Source: an uncultured Clostridia bacterium
GTDB taxonomy: Bacteria > Bacillota > Clostridia > Christensenellales > Pumilibacteraceae
Length of the DNA: 35,626 bases
NCBI GenBank assembly: GCA_947632125.1
Contig: CANRNV010000012.1
Coordinates: forward strand, 1-35,626
Direction of reading: 5' to 3'
Below, piece after piece: positions 22,347 to 30,188 of this stretch. The translations under genes were made by a program, and so were the position numbers. A model generated the notes under the pieces. The model was not told the origin of the DNA. It saw nothing but the letters and a program-made list of their open reading frames with translations, and ran no database searches. Every line of letters begins with the position of its first letter. The first letter of the stretch is position 1.

Positions 22347-23273
22347 TCAGTATGTGTAGCGGCGGAGAACGCGGGAACATTCCACGAGCAGTTCTTCCTT
22401 TAAGGCTTGCGGTTTAAGCACCTTTATGCTGCTCCCGAAAGAGAGCAGTTTGTTTATAAGCAGGTTGCCGCCGAAAAGCGACGCTTTGGCTATGTACGAT
22501 GCGCCTCGCTCCGAGATGGCTTCGGGACCGAGCCACTCCTCGACCTCGGATAGGGCGGTGGAGAAAAACTCGAATTCCACGTCGATAAGGTCGGTGTCGT
22601 CGAAGTTGCCGCTGAGTTTTTCGTACACGTCGCTCTCTTTGCGCACGAATTTTTTGTCGGTAATGGTCAGGCTCTTTATTCGGGTCAGGCGAAACAGGCG
22701 GAAGTCGCGGCGCAGGTGGCAATATCCGTAGGTGTACCAAGCGCCCTCTTTTAGCACGAGGCAATACGGGTCGAAGTCGCGCACGCTGAAATAGTCCTTG
22801 TTGTCGGTGTAGCCCATGTTTACGGTAAAGTCGCCGTCGATCGCCTTGTTGAGCGCTTCGATCTTGCCGCGATAGTTTTGCGGATTGGTCCAAGTGCCCA
22901 CGTCGATAATGAGGGTGTCGGTTTTAAGCAGGTACTTTTCGTTTTCCTTGACCGCCCCGATGTGTTTGAGCTTTTCGATCAGGTCGTGGTTTTGACCCGC
23001 AAACGACGTGGCGGTCGCGTTGAGACAGGTGAGAAGCCTATGCAGTTCGTCGCTTGTAAAAAACGAGCGTTCGAGCTTGAAGTCGTCGGCTATCATGTAG
23101 CCGCCGTTGGCTCCTCGCACCGTGATTATCGGCACGCCGCCCTCACACAGCGAATCGATGTGCCTTGCCACCGTCCGCGTGCTTATCTCGAACTTTTCGG
23201 CAAGATAATCCCGCTTGACCTTTCGATTGTTGAGAATGGTAAGCAATATTCCGAACATAACTCCGCTTTTCAT
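22347..23273 (-). CDS. WYL-domain transcriptional regulator (YafY-type)
   Basis: A 308-aa regulator. The N-terminal helix-turn-helix is at about 12-55 (NRKVKRDYLAEKFEISTRTVARHIDSL), followed by the wing (VPIITVRGANGGYMI) and a WYL-like ligand domain (about 140-225: GAWYTYGYCHLRRDFRLFRLTRI). The family responds to nucleic-acid or small-molecule ligands. GGAGG precedes the ATG. It is divergent from the 106-aa gene at 23379, and an inverted repeat sits in the shared 105-bp promoter gap, suggesting it controls both. Confidence 0.88.
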   Translation of the reverse strand: MKSGVMFGILLTILNNRKVKRDYLAEKFEISTRTVARHIDSLCEGGVPIITVRGANGGYMIADDFKLERSFFTSDELHRLLTCLNATATSFAGQNHDLIEKLKHIGAVKENEKYLLKTDTLIIDVGTWTNPQNYRGKIEALNKAIDGDFTVNMGYTDNKDYFSVRDFDPYCLVLKEGAWYTYGYCHLRRDFRLFRLTRIKSLTITDKKFVRKESDVYEKLSGNFDDTDLIDVEFEFFSTALSEVEEWLGPEAISERGASYIAKASLFGGNLLINKLLSFGSSIKVLKPQALKEELLVECSRVLRRYTY

Positions 23274-23304
23274 ATGTCCTCCATTAAGGTTTTTTCACTT
23301 AATT

Positions 23305-23334
23305 ATTATAATAAAGGTGACATATTGTTGTCAA
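23305..23334 (-). promoter_or_regulatory. Promoter of the WYL regulator
   Basis: On the minus strand TTGACA (23329-23334) and TATAAT (23305-23310), 18 bp apart. The -35 overlaps the inverted repeat at 23318-23333. Confidence 0.75.
23318..23333. promoter_or_regulatory. Candidate operator in the divergent promoter gap
   Basis: TGACA-6 nt-TGTCA is an inverted repeat. It covers the -35 of the WYL gene and lies just upstream of the -10 (TATAAT, 23346-23351) of the divergent gene. Its position fits autoregulation by the WYL protein; this is inference. Confidence 0.5.
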
Positions 23335-23378
23335 GTATAATGGTATATAATAGAGAAAAAGTCGGGAGGAAAACAAAA

Positions 23379-23699
23379 ATGTATGTATGTATAACGGCAG
23401 TTGAGGGGCTCAGAGCGGGCGACATCGTCATCTTGGAAAAGAGCGAGGATTTTAACGAGGTCGTAGCCGAGGTCATCGGGGGCGGAATAGCGGGCTTTTT
23501 GACCGACGTCCAGCCCGAGGGGTGCCTTAGCAAACTCTTTGTGGAGAACACGATAGGGAAAAAGCGGCTCATCGGGCGCGTTGCGATCAAAAACGGGAAT
23601 GTGGCGTTATTCCATAGCGACGCCGAACTTAAAAGCCGAGAAAGCGTCGAATTTATTCGTCGAAGGCGTGGGATATCTTCGACTGCGTACAATTTGTAA
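23379..23699 (+). CDS. Orphan 106-aa protein
   Basis: A short protein beginning MYVCITAVEG with GGGAGG 9 nt before the ATG. The sequence is mixed alpha/beta in character, with no membrane helix and no signal peptide. GDIVILEKSEDFNEVVAEVIGGGIAGFL and KKRLIGRVAIKNGNVALF look like small barrel strands, and a basic RRRRG segment is near the end. The frame is open upstream to 22878, but that part is antisense to the regulator and lacks a ribosome site. I do not recognise a family. Its divergent placement opposite the WYL regulator suggests it is the regulated target. Confidence 0.65.
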   Translation: MYVCITAVEGLRAGDIVILEKSEDFNEVVAEVIGGGIAGFLTDVQPEGCLSKLFVENTIGKKRLIGRVAIKNGNVALFHSDAELKSRESVEFIRRRRGISSTAYNL

Positions 23700-23739
23700 A
23701 TAAAAAAATAAAAAAAATGCCAAAAACGCGGCTAAACGA

Positions 23740-23768
23740 TTGTTATTTTTATTCCGTTGTGCTAAAAT
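23740..23768 (+). promoter_or_regulatory. Promoter of the M28-like membrane protein gene
   Basis: TTGTTA (23740-23745) and TAAAAT (23763-23768) are 17 bp apart, giving a leader of about 30 nt. A second -10-like TATAGT lies a few bases downstream (23772-23777), so the exact start is uncertain. Confidence 0.55.
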
Positions 23769-23803
23769 GGTATAGTATTGTAACGTAACTACGGGAGATA
23801 ATC

Positions 23804-26404
23804 ATGAATAAAATCAAAAAAATTTATTATCCTGTATTGGCGGTGCTCACCTTAGTGGCGTTGGTGATCGGACTTGTGTCCGCGGCGGTAAGCTTTGCTC
23901 CCAAGGCAAGCAATACCGTCTACACACGCATGACGGATAGCATGAACTTCGAACACAATTCGTATACTTCGAACAGTTCTTCGCACAGTCAGGATAGTGT
24001 AAGAAACGCGCTTGTCGACATTATCCTCGCCCGCAGCGGGGCGCTCGAAAGCGCTTACGCCTATGAAAGCAACGGCTATGAGGATGCTTCGTTCGGGAGC
24101 ACGCCCACTCCTAAATACCTAACGCAAAACGCAACGCTCACGCAAGAGGCGGTTGCCGATTTGTCCGACGATGAGCAGATGTTTTACGTCGACGGGCGTG
24201 TGAGGAACATAGTCGTGGCGATCCCCGGCAAGACGCTCGATGAGGCGGTTTTGCTGTCGGCGAACTACGATTCGGCGGCGGGCAGTCAAAGCGCGACGGA
24301 ATGTATGGAGGCTGTGGCTTTGCTCGAAGCGGCGGTAAAGTGCGCCGAGGATTATCAAAGCGGCAAGGTCCCCGACAAGACGCTCTTGTTTGTGGTGACC
24401 GACGCCGAGCATGAGGGCGGCTACGGATTGCGGGCTTTTAAGACCCAATTCAACGGCTTTGACGGCATTGCCCGCAAGGTCGGTCTTGCGATCAACTTCG
24501 GTGCAAGCGGAACGGGACCGTTGTCCGTCTTTGCGGATAAGATAAGCATTTCCAAGGCAAAGGGCTTTGCTTCGGGACTTATCCGAACGATCGACAGCGG
24601 CGAAAGGTTCTACGACTACGAGGTATACGATTGCGCCAAGATGAACGTTTTCTTCGGCGGCAACAAGGAATATCTCAACACCGCGCGTGATACCGTGGAA
24701 AATCTTTCCAAATCCAAGGTCGATACGCTTTACGGCACGATGCTTTCGTTTATAAACACCTACGGCTACGGTGACTTTTCCGTGAGCAATGCGGACGGGG
24801 CGTTCTCGTATGCGGGAATTTCGGTTTCCTACTCCAAGGTCGTTCCCTACGTGATAGGCGGATTGGCGCTTGTGCTGTTGATTCTTGCCGCCGTAATGAT
24901 GGCAAGGAATAAGAGGCTCGGCAGCTTTATCAAAGGAACGTTGATACAGCTTTTGGCGATCGCCTTGACCGCCGCGATTTTGTATGTATGCTACTTCTTA
25001 CTTGCGCTGATACTCGCGGGCTTCGGCATTTTGCCCGTTCAAGCGATAACGTCCGTGATTTATATGAACGTCGGCTTGTTTATTTCGGGATTGCTGTTGG
25101 CTCTTACGGCATATGTCGGCGTGTTCTTACTGCTTCGCAGGTTCTATAAGATAAAGGCTACCGACGGAGCGAGGGGAGCGGCTGCTCTTATCGTGCTGCT
25201 TGGTGCGATAATGGCGTTTGCATTGCCCCAAGGCTCGCTCGGCTTTGCGCTCAGCGCCTTGCTCGAGGGCGCATTGCTCGTCGTTACGTCGGTTCTGTCG
25301 ACCAAGTTTAAGGCTAAGTACGGGGCGGACATCGAAAGACTTTTGCTGTACTTCGTGCCCATCGTGTTGTTTACACCCGCGATGATACCCGTAATGATTA
25401 TGGCGGGCTACTCGCTTAGCCTTGTTTACTTCCCGTTTATCCTCACCGTCGCCGTGCTGGGAATGGCGGTGGTGGCACCGTACTTTGCTACCTTGCGTCC
25501 CGTGCTCGAAAATGCGGTAAAGAAGCTTCCCAAGCACACCATAAGGGTGGAGCGCACCGTTACCGAAAGAGTGGAAGGCGCCAAAAAGGGCAGGTTCACC
25601 GAGGTCACCCACAAGAAGGTCACCAACGAAAAGGTGGAGTGGAACTATCGCAATCGCTATGCGGTCATTATCATGGGCGTGTTGTCCGTCGTGCTCGTAT
25701 TGCTGTTTGCAGGTTGCCCGACAAGGTATTTCGGCACCAATGCCACCAATACGTTCTCCTATCGAGAGGCGATAAAGAACGATTCGGTCGTCTTTGTATG
25801 GGATCTTCAAGGGGATTCGGTCGCCGAGGCTGATTCCAAACTCGTCGTAAACGATTTGGCGGCATACAAGTATATCCAAAATATCGACAACGAGTTTGTA
25901 TGGAACAATGCCGACAAGACGTTCGACAAGATGTTCTTGGGCGACGTTACCGACTTGTTCGATACCAACACCCCCGTTTCCATCACCACTTCGGGCGGAA
26001 TTTTGACGATAAATTCCTACGGCAACGGCAGGGACAGCTTTATCGACATCAAGTTTACCAACATCGAGGCGGTAACCGAAATCACCGTTCAGGCAAGCGG
26101 CAAGAGGATCGAGATCACGAACGACGGCAAGTCGACGTTAAATCTCGTTTTGCCCTACGGCGACGACGACTACAAGAGCTTTACCGTCGAGTTCGACGTG
26201 GACGCGGACCTTAATAACGGCTCCGAAAACGTAAATGTCGGAGTGGAATACACCCAATATATCTCGGGCGTACAAGCGTTATCCGCTTTGGAAGATGTCG
26301 GCGACTTCAACTCCATCAACAATGACTTCGATAGGCTTTACGATGAGGACCTTAACTACGGCATCATTCTCCATAAGACGAGCAGCTATCAAGTAGGTAA
26401 TTAA
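23804..26404 (+). CDS. Polytopic membrane protein with an inactive M28-type peptidase domain
   Basis: An 866-aa protein. Residues 8-30 are an N-terminal membrane anchor. Residues ~60-315 keep the M28 aminopeptidase layout (VLLSANYDS; ATECMEAVALLEAA; LLFVVTDAEHEGGYGLRAF; VGLAINFGASG; YLNTARDTVENLS). The family metal ligands appear replaced: His to Asn154, bridging Asp lost near 165, Glu to His203, Asp to Asn231, His to Leu291. About eight membrane helices span 347-565 and one more lies at ~625-645. The ~220-aa C-terminal tail (from ~650) is predicted to be outside the cell. The plan recalls M28 peptidases fused to membrane domains. A non-catalytic binding role is likely. Confidence 0.72.
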   Translation: MNKIKKIYYPVLAVLTLVALVIGLVSAAVSFAPKASNTVYTRMTDSMNFEHNSYTSNSSSHSQDSVRNALVDIILARSGALESAYAYESNGYEDASFGSTPTPKYLTQNATLTQEAVADLSDDEQMFYVDGRVRNIVVAIPGKTLDEAVLLSANYDSAAGSQSATECMEAVALLEAAVKCAEDYQSGKVPDKTLLFVVTDAEHEGGYGLRAFKTQFNGFDGIARKVGLAINFGASGTGPLSVFADKISISKAKGFASGLIRTIDSGERFYDYEVYDCAKMNVFFGGNKEYLNTARDTVENLSKSKVDTLYGTMLSFINTYGYGDFSVSNADGAFSYAGISVSYSKVVPYVIGGLALVLLILAAVMMARNKRLGSFIKGTLIQLLAIALTAAILYVCYFLLALILAGFGILPVQAITSVIYMNVGLFISGLLLALTAYVGVFLLLRRFYKIKATDGARGAAALIVLLGAIMAFALPQGSLGFALSALLEGALLVVTSVLSTKFKAKYGADIERLLLYFVPIVLFTPAMIPVMIMAGYSLSLVYFPFILTVAVLGMAVVAPYFATLRPVLENAVKKLPKHTIRVERTVTERVEGAKKGRFTEVTHKKVTNEKVEWNYRNRYAVIIMGVLSVVLVLLFAGCPTRYFGTNATNTFSYREAIKNDSVVFVWDLQGDSVAEADSKLVVNDLAAYKYIQNIDNEFVWNNADKTFDKMFLGDVTDLFDTNTPVSITTSGGILTINSYGNGRDSFIDIKFTNIEAVTEITVQASGKRIEITNDGKSTLNLVLPYGDDDYKSFTVEFDVDADLNNGSENVNVGVEYTQYISGVQALSALEDVGDFNSINNDFDRLYDEDLNYGIILHKTSSYQVGN

Positions 26405-26424
26405 AACAAAAAACGATATGTTGT

Positions 26425-26463
26425 AAAAGCGTTACGAGCGTCTGTGTCCGTAACGCTTTTTTG
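26425..26463 (+). terminator. Terminator of the M28-like gene
   Basis: AAAAGCGTTACG and CGTAACGCTTTT pair perfectly over 12 bp around a 12-nt loop, then TT. It is located 21 bp after the stop codon. Confidence 0.85.
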
Positions 26464-26483
26464 TATACGAAAGGGAGTTTTTT

Positions 26484-26655
26484 TGCAAGCGGTAGGGTTT
26501 GCCTTTTGAGGCGGGGCGTGGGTCAAGCGAGGTTCCTTGGGATAAACTTTCCGTAGCGGAGAAGTGTGCTTTGCAAGCGTGTTCCCTTGGCAAGAAAAGT
26601 TTGATTTTTCAAGCGGGGTTCCTTTGCCGATGGGGGGCGAAGTTCCTTTACCGAA
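26484..26655. repeat. Irregular short repeats between the M28-like gene and bioY
   Basis: A motif close to CAAGCGNGGTTCCTTGG recurs at about 26524, 26574 and 26610, with weaker versions at about 26485 (GCAAGCGGTAGGGTTTGCC) and 26636 (GGCGAAGTTCCTTTACC). Spacing is irregular, about 30-50 bp. No coding frame or riboswitch was recognised in this 350-bp gap. Confidence 0.5.
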
Positions 26656-26698
26656 AATGTAATTTTTTTATATGCCTTGGCGGTAGGGGGTAAAAAAC

Positions 26699-26727
26699 TT
26701 GACTTATCGCATCGAAATTTGTATAAT
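26699..26727 (+). promoter_or_regulatory. bioY operon promoter
   Basis: TTGACT (26699-26704) and TATAAT (26722-26727), 17 bp apart, about 28 nt before the bioY ATG. No BirA-type operator palindrome was recognised over it. Confidence 0.82.
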
Positions 26728-26754
26728 TTATAATGGAGTTTTAGGAGGCAATTT

Positions 26755-27294
26755 ATGCAGGATAATCCGACCAAGACGGGACTTATTTGCAGATACGCCG
26801 TTTGCTTGGCGTTGCTTGTGGTTTGCGCTCAGATCACCGTACCTTTGCCGCTTACGCCCGTGCCCGTGACGCTTGCTACGTTTATGATATTTGCTATCGG
26901 CGGCTTGTTGGGCGCCAAGCACGGTTCGCTTTGCGTGCTTATTTACGTGCTTATGGGGCTCATTGGCTTGCCCGTGTTTGCGGGCTTTAAGTCGCTGTCG
27001 GCTCTTGTGGGACCGACGGGCGGATACATATTGGGCTTTGTGCCCATGACGGCGATCGTAGGAGCGGCAATAAGCAAATTTTCGTCGCCTGTGTTGCGTT
27101 TTGCGGGCATGGCGGCAGGGCTTGCCGTCTTGTACGTGTTCGGAGCGGTGTGGTACGGCTTTATAATGAGCGTGGGATTTTTCGAGGCGCTCATGCTTAC
27201 CGCGGTTCCGTTTATCGCGGCGGACGCTTTTAAGATGATTTTGGCATATTTGGTGATCGTAAGGTTGAGAAAACCTGCTAAGGAGAAGAATTGA
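26755..27294 (+). CDS. bioY: Biotin transporter BioY
   Basis: A 179-aa S-component of an energy-coupling-factor transporter that captures biotin. Six hydrophobic helices are visible. Family landmarks are AQITVPLPLTPVPVTLATF (about 25-43), GLIGLPVFAG (about 68-77) and GPTGGYILGF (about 86-95). AGGAGG precedes the ATG. No EcfA or EcfT gene is present here, so it presumably shares a module encoded elsewhere. Its stop overlaps the next start (TTGA), so the activase genes ride on the same message; the metabolic link between the two is not obvious. Confidence 0.93.
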   Translation: MQDNPTKTGLICRYAVCLALLVVCAQITVPLPLTPVPVTLATFMIFAIGGLLGAKHGSLCVLIYVLMGLIGLPVFAGFKSLSALVGPTGGYILGFVPMTAIVGAAISKFSSPVLRFAGMAAGLAVLYVFGAVWYGFIMSVGFFEALMLTAVPFIAADAFKMILAYLVIVRLRKPAKEKN

Positions 27295-30188
27295 GATACC
27301 TCGGAGTGGATATAGGCTCGACCACCGTCAAAGCTACGGTGATCGAGGACGGACAAATAAAGTACGGCTCGTACGTTCGGCACGGCGCAATGGTCAAGGA
27401 AACGGTGCTCGGCGAACTGAAAAAGATCGAAGCGGAGCAAGGAGATGGCGATTATTGCGTTGCCTTTACGGGTAGCGCGGGCATGGGCTTTGCCCATCGA
27501 AGCGACATTCCGTTTGTGCAAGAGGTGCAGGCGGCTTATATCGCGCTCAAACGCTACTTTCCGTCCGCCGACGTCATGGTGGAACTCGGCGGCGAGGACG
27601 CCAAGATCATCTTCGTCACGGGCGGAGCCGAGCAGCGTATGAACGGCAGTTGCGCAGGCGGAACGGGCGCGTTTATCGACCAGATGGCGACGCTGCTCAA
27701 TGTCACCAACGAGCAACTTGACGAACTTGCGCTCAGTGCGAACAGGGTGTATCCCATAGCGTCGAGGTGCGGAGTGTTCGCCAAGTCGGATATCCAGCCG
27801 CTCATCAATCAAGGGGCGGAAAAGTCGGATATAGCCGCCTCGATCTTTATGGCGGTGGTCGATCAAACGGTGTCGGGTCTTGCGCAAGGCAGGAAAATTT
27901 CGGGCAACGTGGTCTTTTTGGGCGGTCCGCTCTACTTTTTCAAGGGGCTGCAAAAGGCGTTTAAGGAGCGACTTGGACTGAGCGACGAGCAGGCGATCTT
28001 CCCGAGCGAGGCTCCCCGCTTTATGTCGATGGGGGCGGCTCTCTATGCCGAAAGCTTAAAGCCCGAAAAGCTGTCGCAAATGATAGAGCGCATCGAAAAG
28101 TCGAAAACAGGCGACGGCATAATCAAGGGCAAGCCGCTCTTTGCCTCGAAGGCGGAGTACGAGGACTTCCTTGCCCGTCATCGCCAAGCGAGCGTGGAGC
28201 GCGCGGACCCAAGCTTATATAAGGGGGATTGCTACATAGGCATAGATTCCGGCTCGACGACCACGAAAATGGTGGCTCTCACTCCCGAATACAAACTGCT
28301 GTGGTCGTGTTATCTCCGCAACGACGACCCGCTTAAAATAGTTTTAAGCAAGCTGAAAGAATTTTACTCTGTCGCAAAGGGGGCTTGCGTCAAGGGCTGT
28401 GCGGTCACGGGCTACGGCGAAGAACTCATCAAAAATGCGATAAGAGCCGATTTCGGATTGGTGGAAACGATAGCGCACTACAAAGCCGCCATGCATTTCA
28501 ACAAAAACGTCGACTTTATCATCGACATAGGCGGTCAGGACATTAAGTGCTTCAAGATAAAAAACGGGGCGATCGACAGCATCATGCTAAACGAAGCGTG
28601 CTCGTCGGGCTGCGGCTCGTTTATTCAGACCTTTGCCTCGTCGCTCAATATGGGCGTAGCCGAGTTCGCCAAGCTCGGACTGTTCGCCTCGGCTCCCGTC
28701 GAACTCGGGTCGAGGTGCACGGTGTTTATGAACAGCTCGGTCAAGCAGGCGCAAAAGGAGGGGGCGAGCGTAGCGGATATTTCGGCGGGGCTGTCGTCGT
28801 CCATCGTCAAAAACGCCATATACAAGGTCATTCGCTCTTCGCCGGATAGGCTGGGTGACAACATAGTGGCGCAAGGCGGAACGTTCCTCAACGACGCCGT
28901 GCTGCGAGCGTTCGAACTCGAATTGGGCAAAGAGGTCGTCCGTCCCGAGATAGCCGGGCTTATGGGCGCGTACGGTGCGGCTCTGTTTGCCATGGAGCGG
29001 TCGTCGGGCTCGTCGACCATGCTCGACGAAAAAGAACTCAGCGAACTTACATATACGACCAAGGCGGCGGTTTGCAAGGGCTGTACGTCCAATTGCAACA
29101 TCAACATCGTTTCGTTCAGCGGGGGCAGAAGCTTCGTGCTCGGCAACAAGTGCGAAAGAGGCGCAGGTCGCAAGCCAACCTCGAACGAACTCGACATTTA
29201 TGCCTACAAGCAGGATAGGCTGTACCGCTCGGTTGAGGGGATAAAGGGCAAAGTCAAGGTGGGACTGCCCGTTCAGTTGGGCATGATGGAACAATTGCCG
29301 CTGTGGGCGGGCTTTTTCGAGCGGTTAGGCGTTGAGGTGGTCCTAAGTGAGCGTTCGTCGAGGAAGCTGTATTTCGAGGGACAGCACACCATCGCTTCGG
29401 ACACCGTTTGCTATCCCGCCAAGCTTATGCACGGGCACGTCGAGAGCCTTATCGGCAAGGTCGACTTCATCTTTTTGCCGTGCGAGAGTTACAACATCGA
29501 CGAGGGTAAGTCGACCAATCACTACAATTGCCCGATCGTGGCGTACTATCCCGAACTGCTCAAAGCCAACAACGCTCGGCTCGTCGACCTTGTCAAGCCG
29601 TACATCGACCTCAACAAGCGGGACAGTGCGTCGAGGGCGTTGCTTGCAGCGCTCAATAAGTACATAGGCGGGCTCACTTTGCACAGGGTCAAGGAGGCTC
29701 TGTCCGCCGGCATGGAAAGGGCGAGGCAATATCACCGTGACGTCGTAAAAAAGGCGGACGAGATAATCGAAAAGGCGAACAAAGAGGGCAAGCAGATAAT
29801 CGTGTTGTGCGGCAGACCGTATCACCTCGACGCCGAGATAAATCACGGGATAAACAAGTTGCTCACATCGTACGGCGTGGCGGTGGTAAGCGAGGACAGC
29901 ATTTTCGAGCGGAGCAAGGGAGTACAGGTCAACGTCCTCAATCAATGGACGTATCATTCGAGGCTTTATAGAGCCGCCGACTATGCCAAGGGGCAAAAAA
30001 ATATGAACGTCGTGCAACTTGTGTCGTTCGGCTGCGGACTTGACGCCATAACTTCGGACGAACTGCGCTCCATTTTGGAGAAGAGCGGCAGGCTCTACAC
30101 GCAAATCAAGATCGACGAGATAAACAACCTCGGAGTGGTAAAAATAAGACTTCGCAGCCTGCTTTCGGCGATAGAGGAGATGAGATGA
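27291..30188 (+). CDS. Acyl-CoA dehydratase activase (two ASKHA domains, DUF2229 N-part)
   Basis: A 965-aa protein with two BcrAD/BadFG-type ATPase domains: residues 4-260 (LGVDIGSTTVKA, ELGGEDAKI, GSCAGGTGAF with Cys121, SRCGVFAKSD) and about 315-565 (IGIDSGSTTTKM, DIGGQDIKC, CSSGCGSF, GSRCTVF). CKGCTSNCN (near 600) could bind metal or a cluster. The rest (about 640-880) is the DUF2229-like region. Archetypal activases use ATP to inject an electron into 2-hydroxyacyl-CoA dehydratases through a bridging 4Fe-4S cluster; the large fused form has no proven partner. TTG at 27291 is the start, with AAGGAG 5 nt upstream, overlapping the bioY stop. It also overlaps the next gene by ATGA. Confidence 0.85.
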   Translation: MRYLGVDIGSTTVKATVIEDGQIKYGSYVRHGAMVKETVLGELKKIEAEQGDGDYCVAFTGSAGMGFAHRSDIPFVQEVQAAYIALKRYFPSADVMVELGGEDAKIIFVTGGAEQRMNGSCAGGTGAFIDQMATLLNVTNEQLDELALSANRVYPIASRCGVFAKSDIQPLINQGAEKSDIAASIFMAVVDQTVSGLAQGRKISGNVVFLGGPLYFFKGLQKAFKERLGLSDEQAIFPSEAPRFMSMGAALYAESLKPEKLSQMIERIEKSKTGDGIIKGKPLFASKAEYEDFLARHRQASVERADPSLYKGDCYIGIDSGSTTTKMVALTPEYKLLWSCYLRNDDPLKIVLSKLKEFYSVAKGACVKGCAVTGYGEELIKNAIRADFGLVETIAHYKAAMHFNKNVDFIIDIGGQDIKCFKIKNGAIDSIMLNEACSSGCGSFIQTFASSLNMGVAEFAKLGLFASAPVELGSRCTVFMNSSVKQAQKEGASVADISAGLSSSIVKNAIYKVIRSSPDRLGDNIVAQGGTFLNDAVLRAFELELGKEVVRPEIAGLMGAYGAALFAMERSSGSSTMLDEKELSELTYTTKAAVCKGCTSNCNINIVSFSGGRSFVLGNKCERGAGRKPTSNELDIYAYKQDRLYRSVEGIKGKVKVGLPVQLGMMEQLPLWAGFFERLGVEVVLSERSSRKLYFEGQHTIASDTVCYPAKLMHGHVESLIGKVDFIFLPCESYNIDEGKSTNHYNCPIVAYYPELLKANNARLVDLVKPYIDLNKRDSASRALLAALNKYIGGLTLHRVKEALSAGMERARQYHRDVVKKADEIIEKANKEGKQIIVLCGRPYHLDAEINHGINKLLTSYGVAVVSEDSIFERSKGVQVNVLNQWTYHSRLYRAADYAKGQKNMNVVQLVSFGCGLDAITSDELRSILEKSGRLYTQIKIDEINNLGVVKIRLRSLLSAIEEMR

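Noticed and set aside
26464..26754. CRISPR-like array upstream of bioY
   Set aside because: The repeats are short, imperfect and unevenly spaced, and no cas gene is present.
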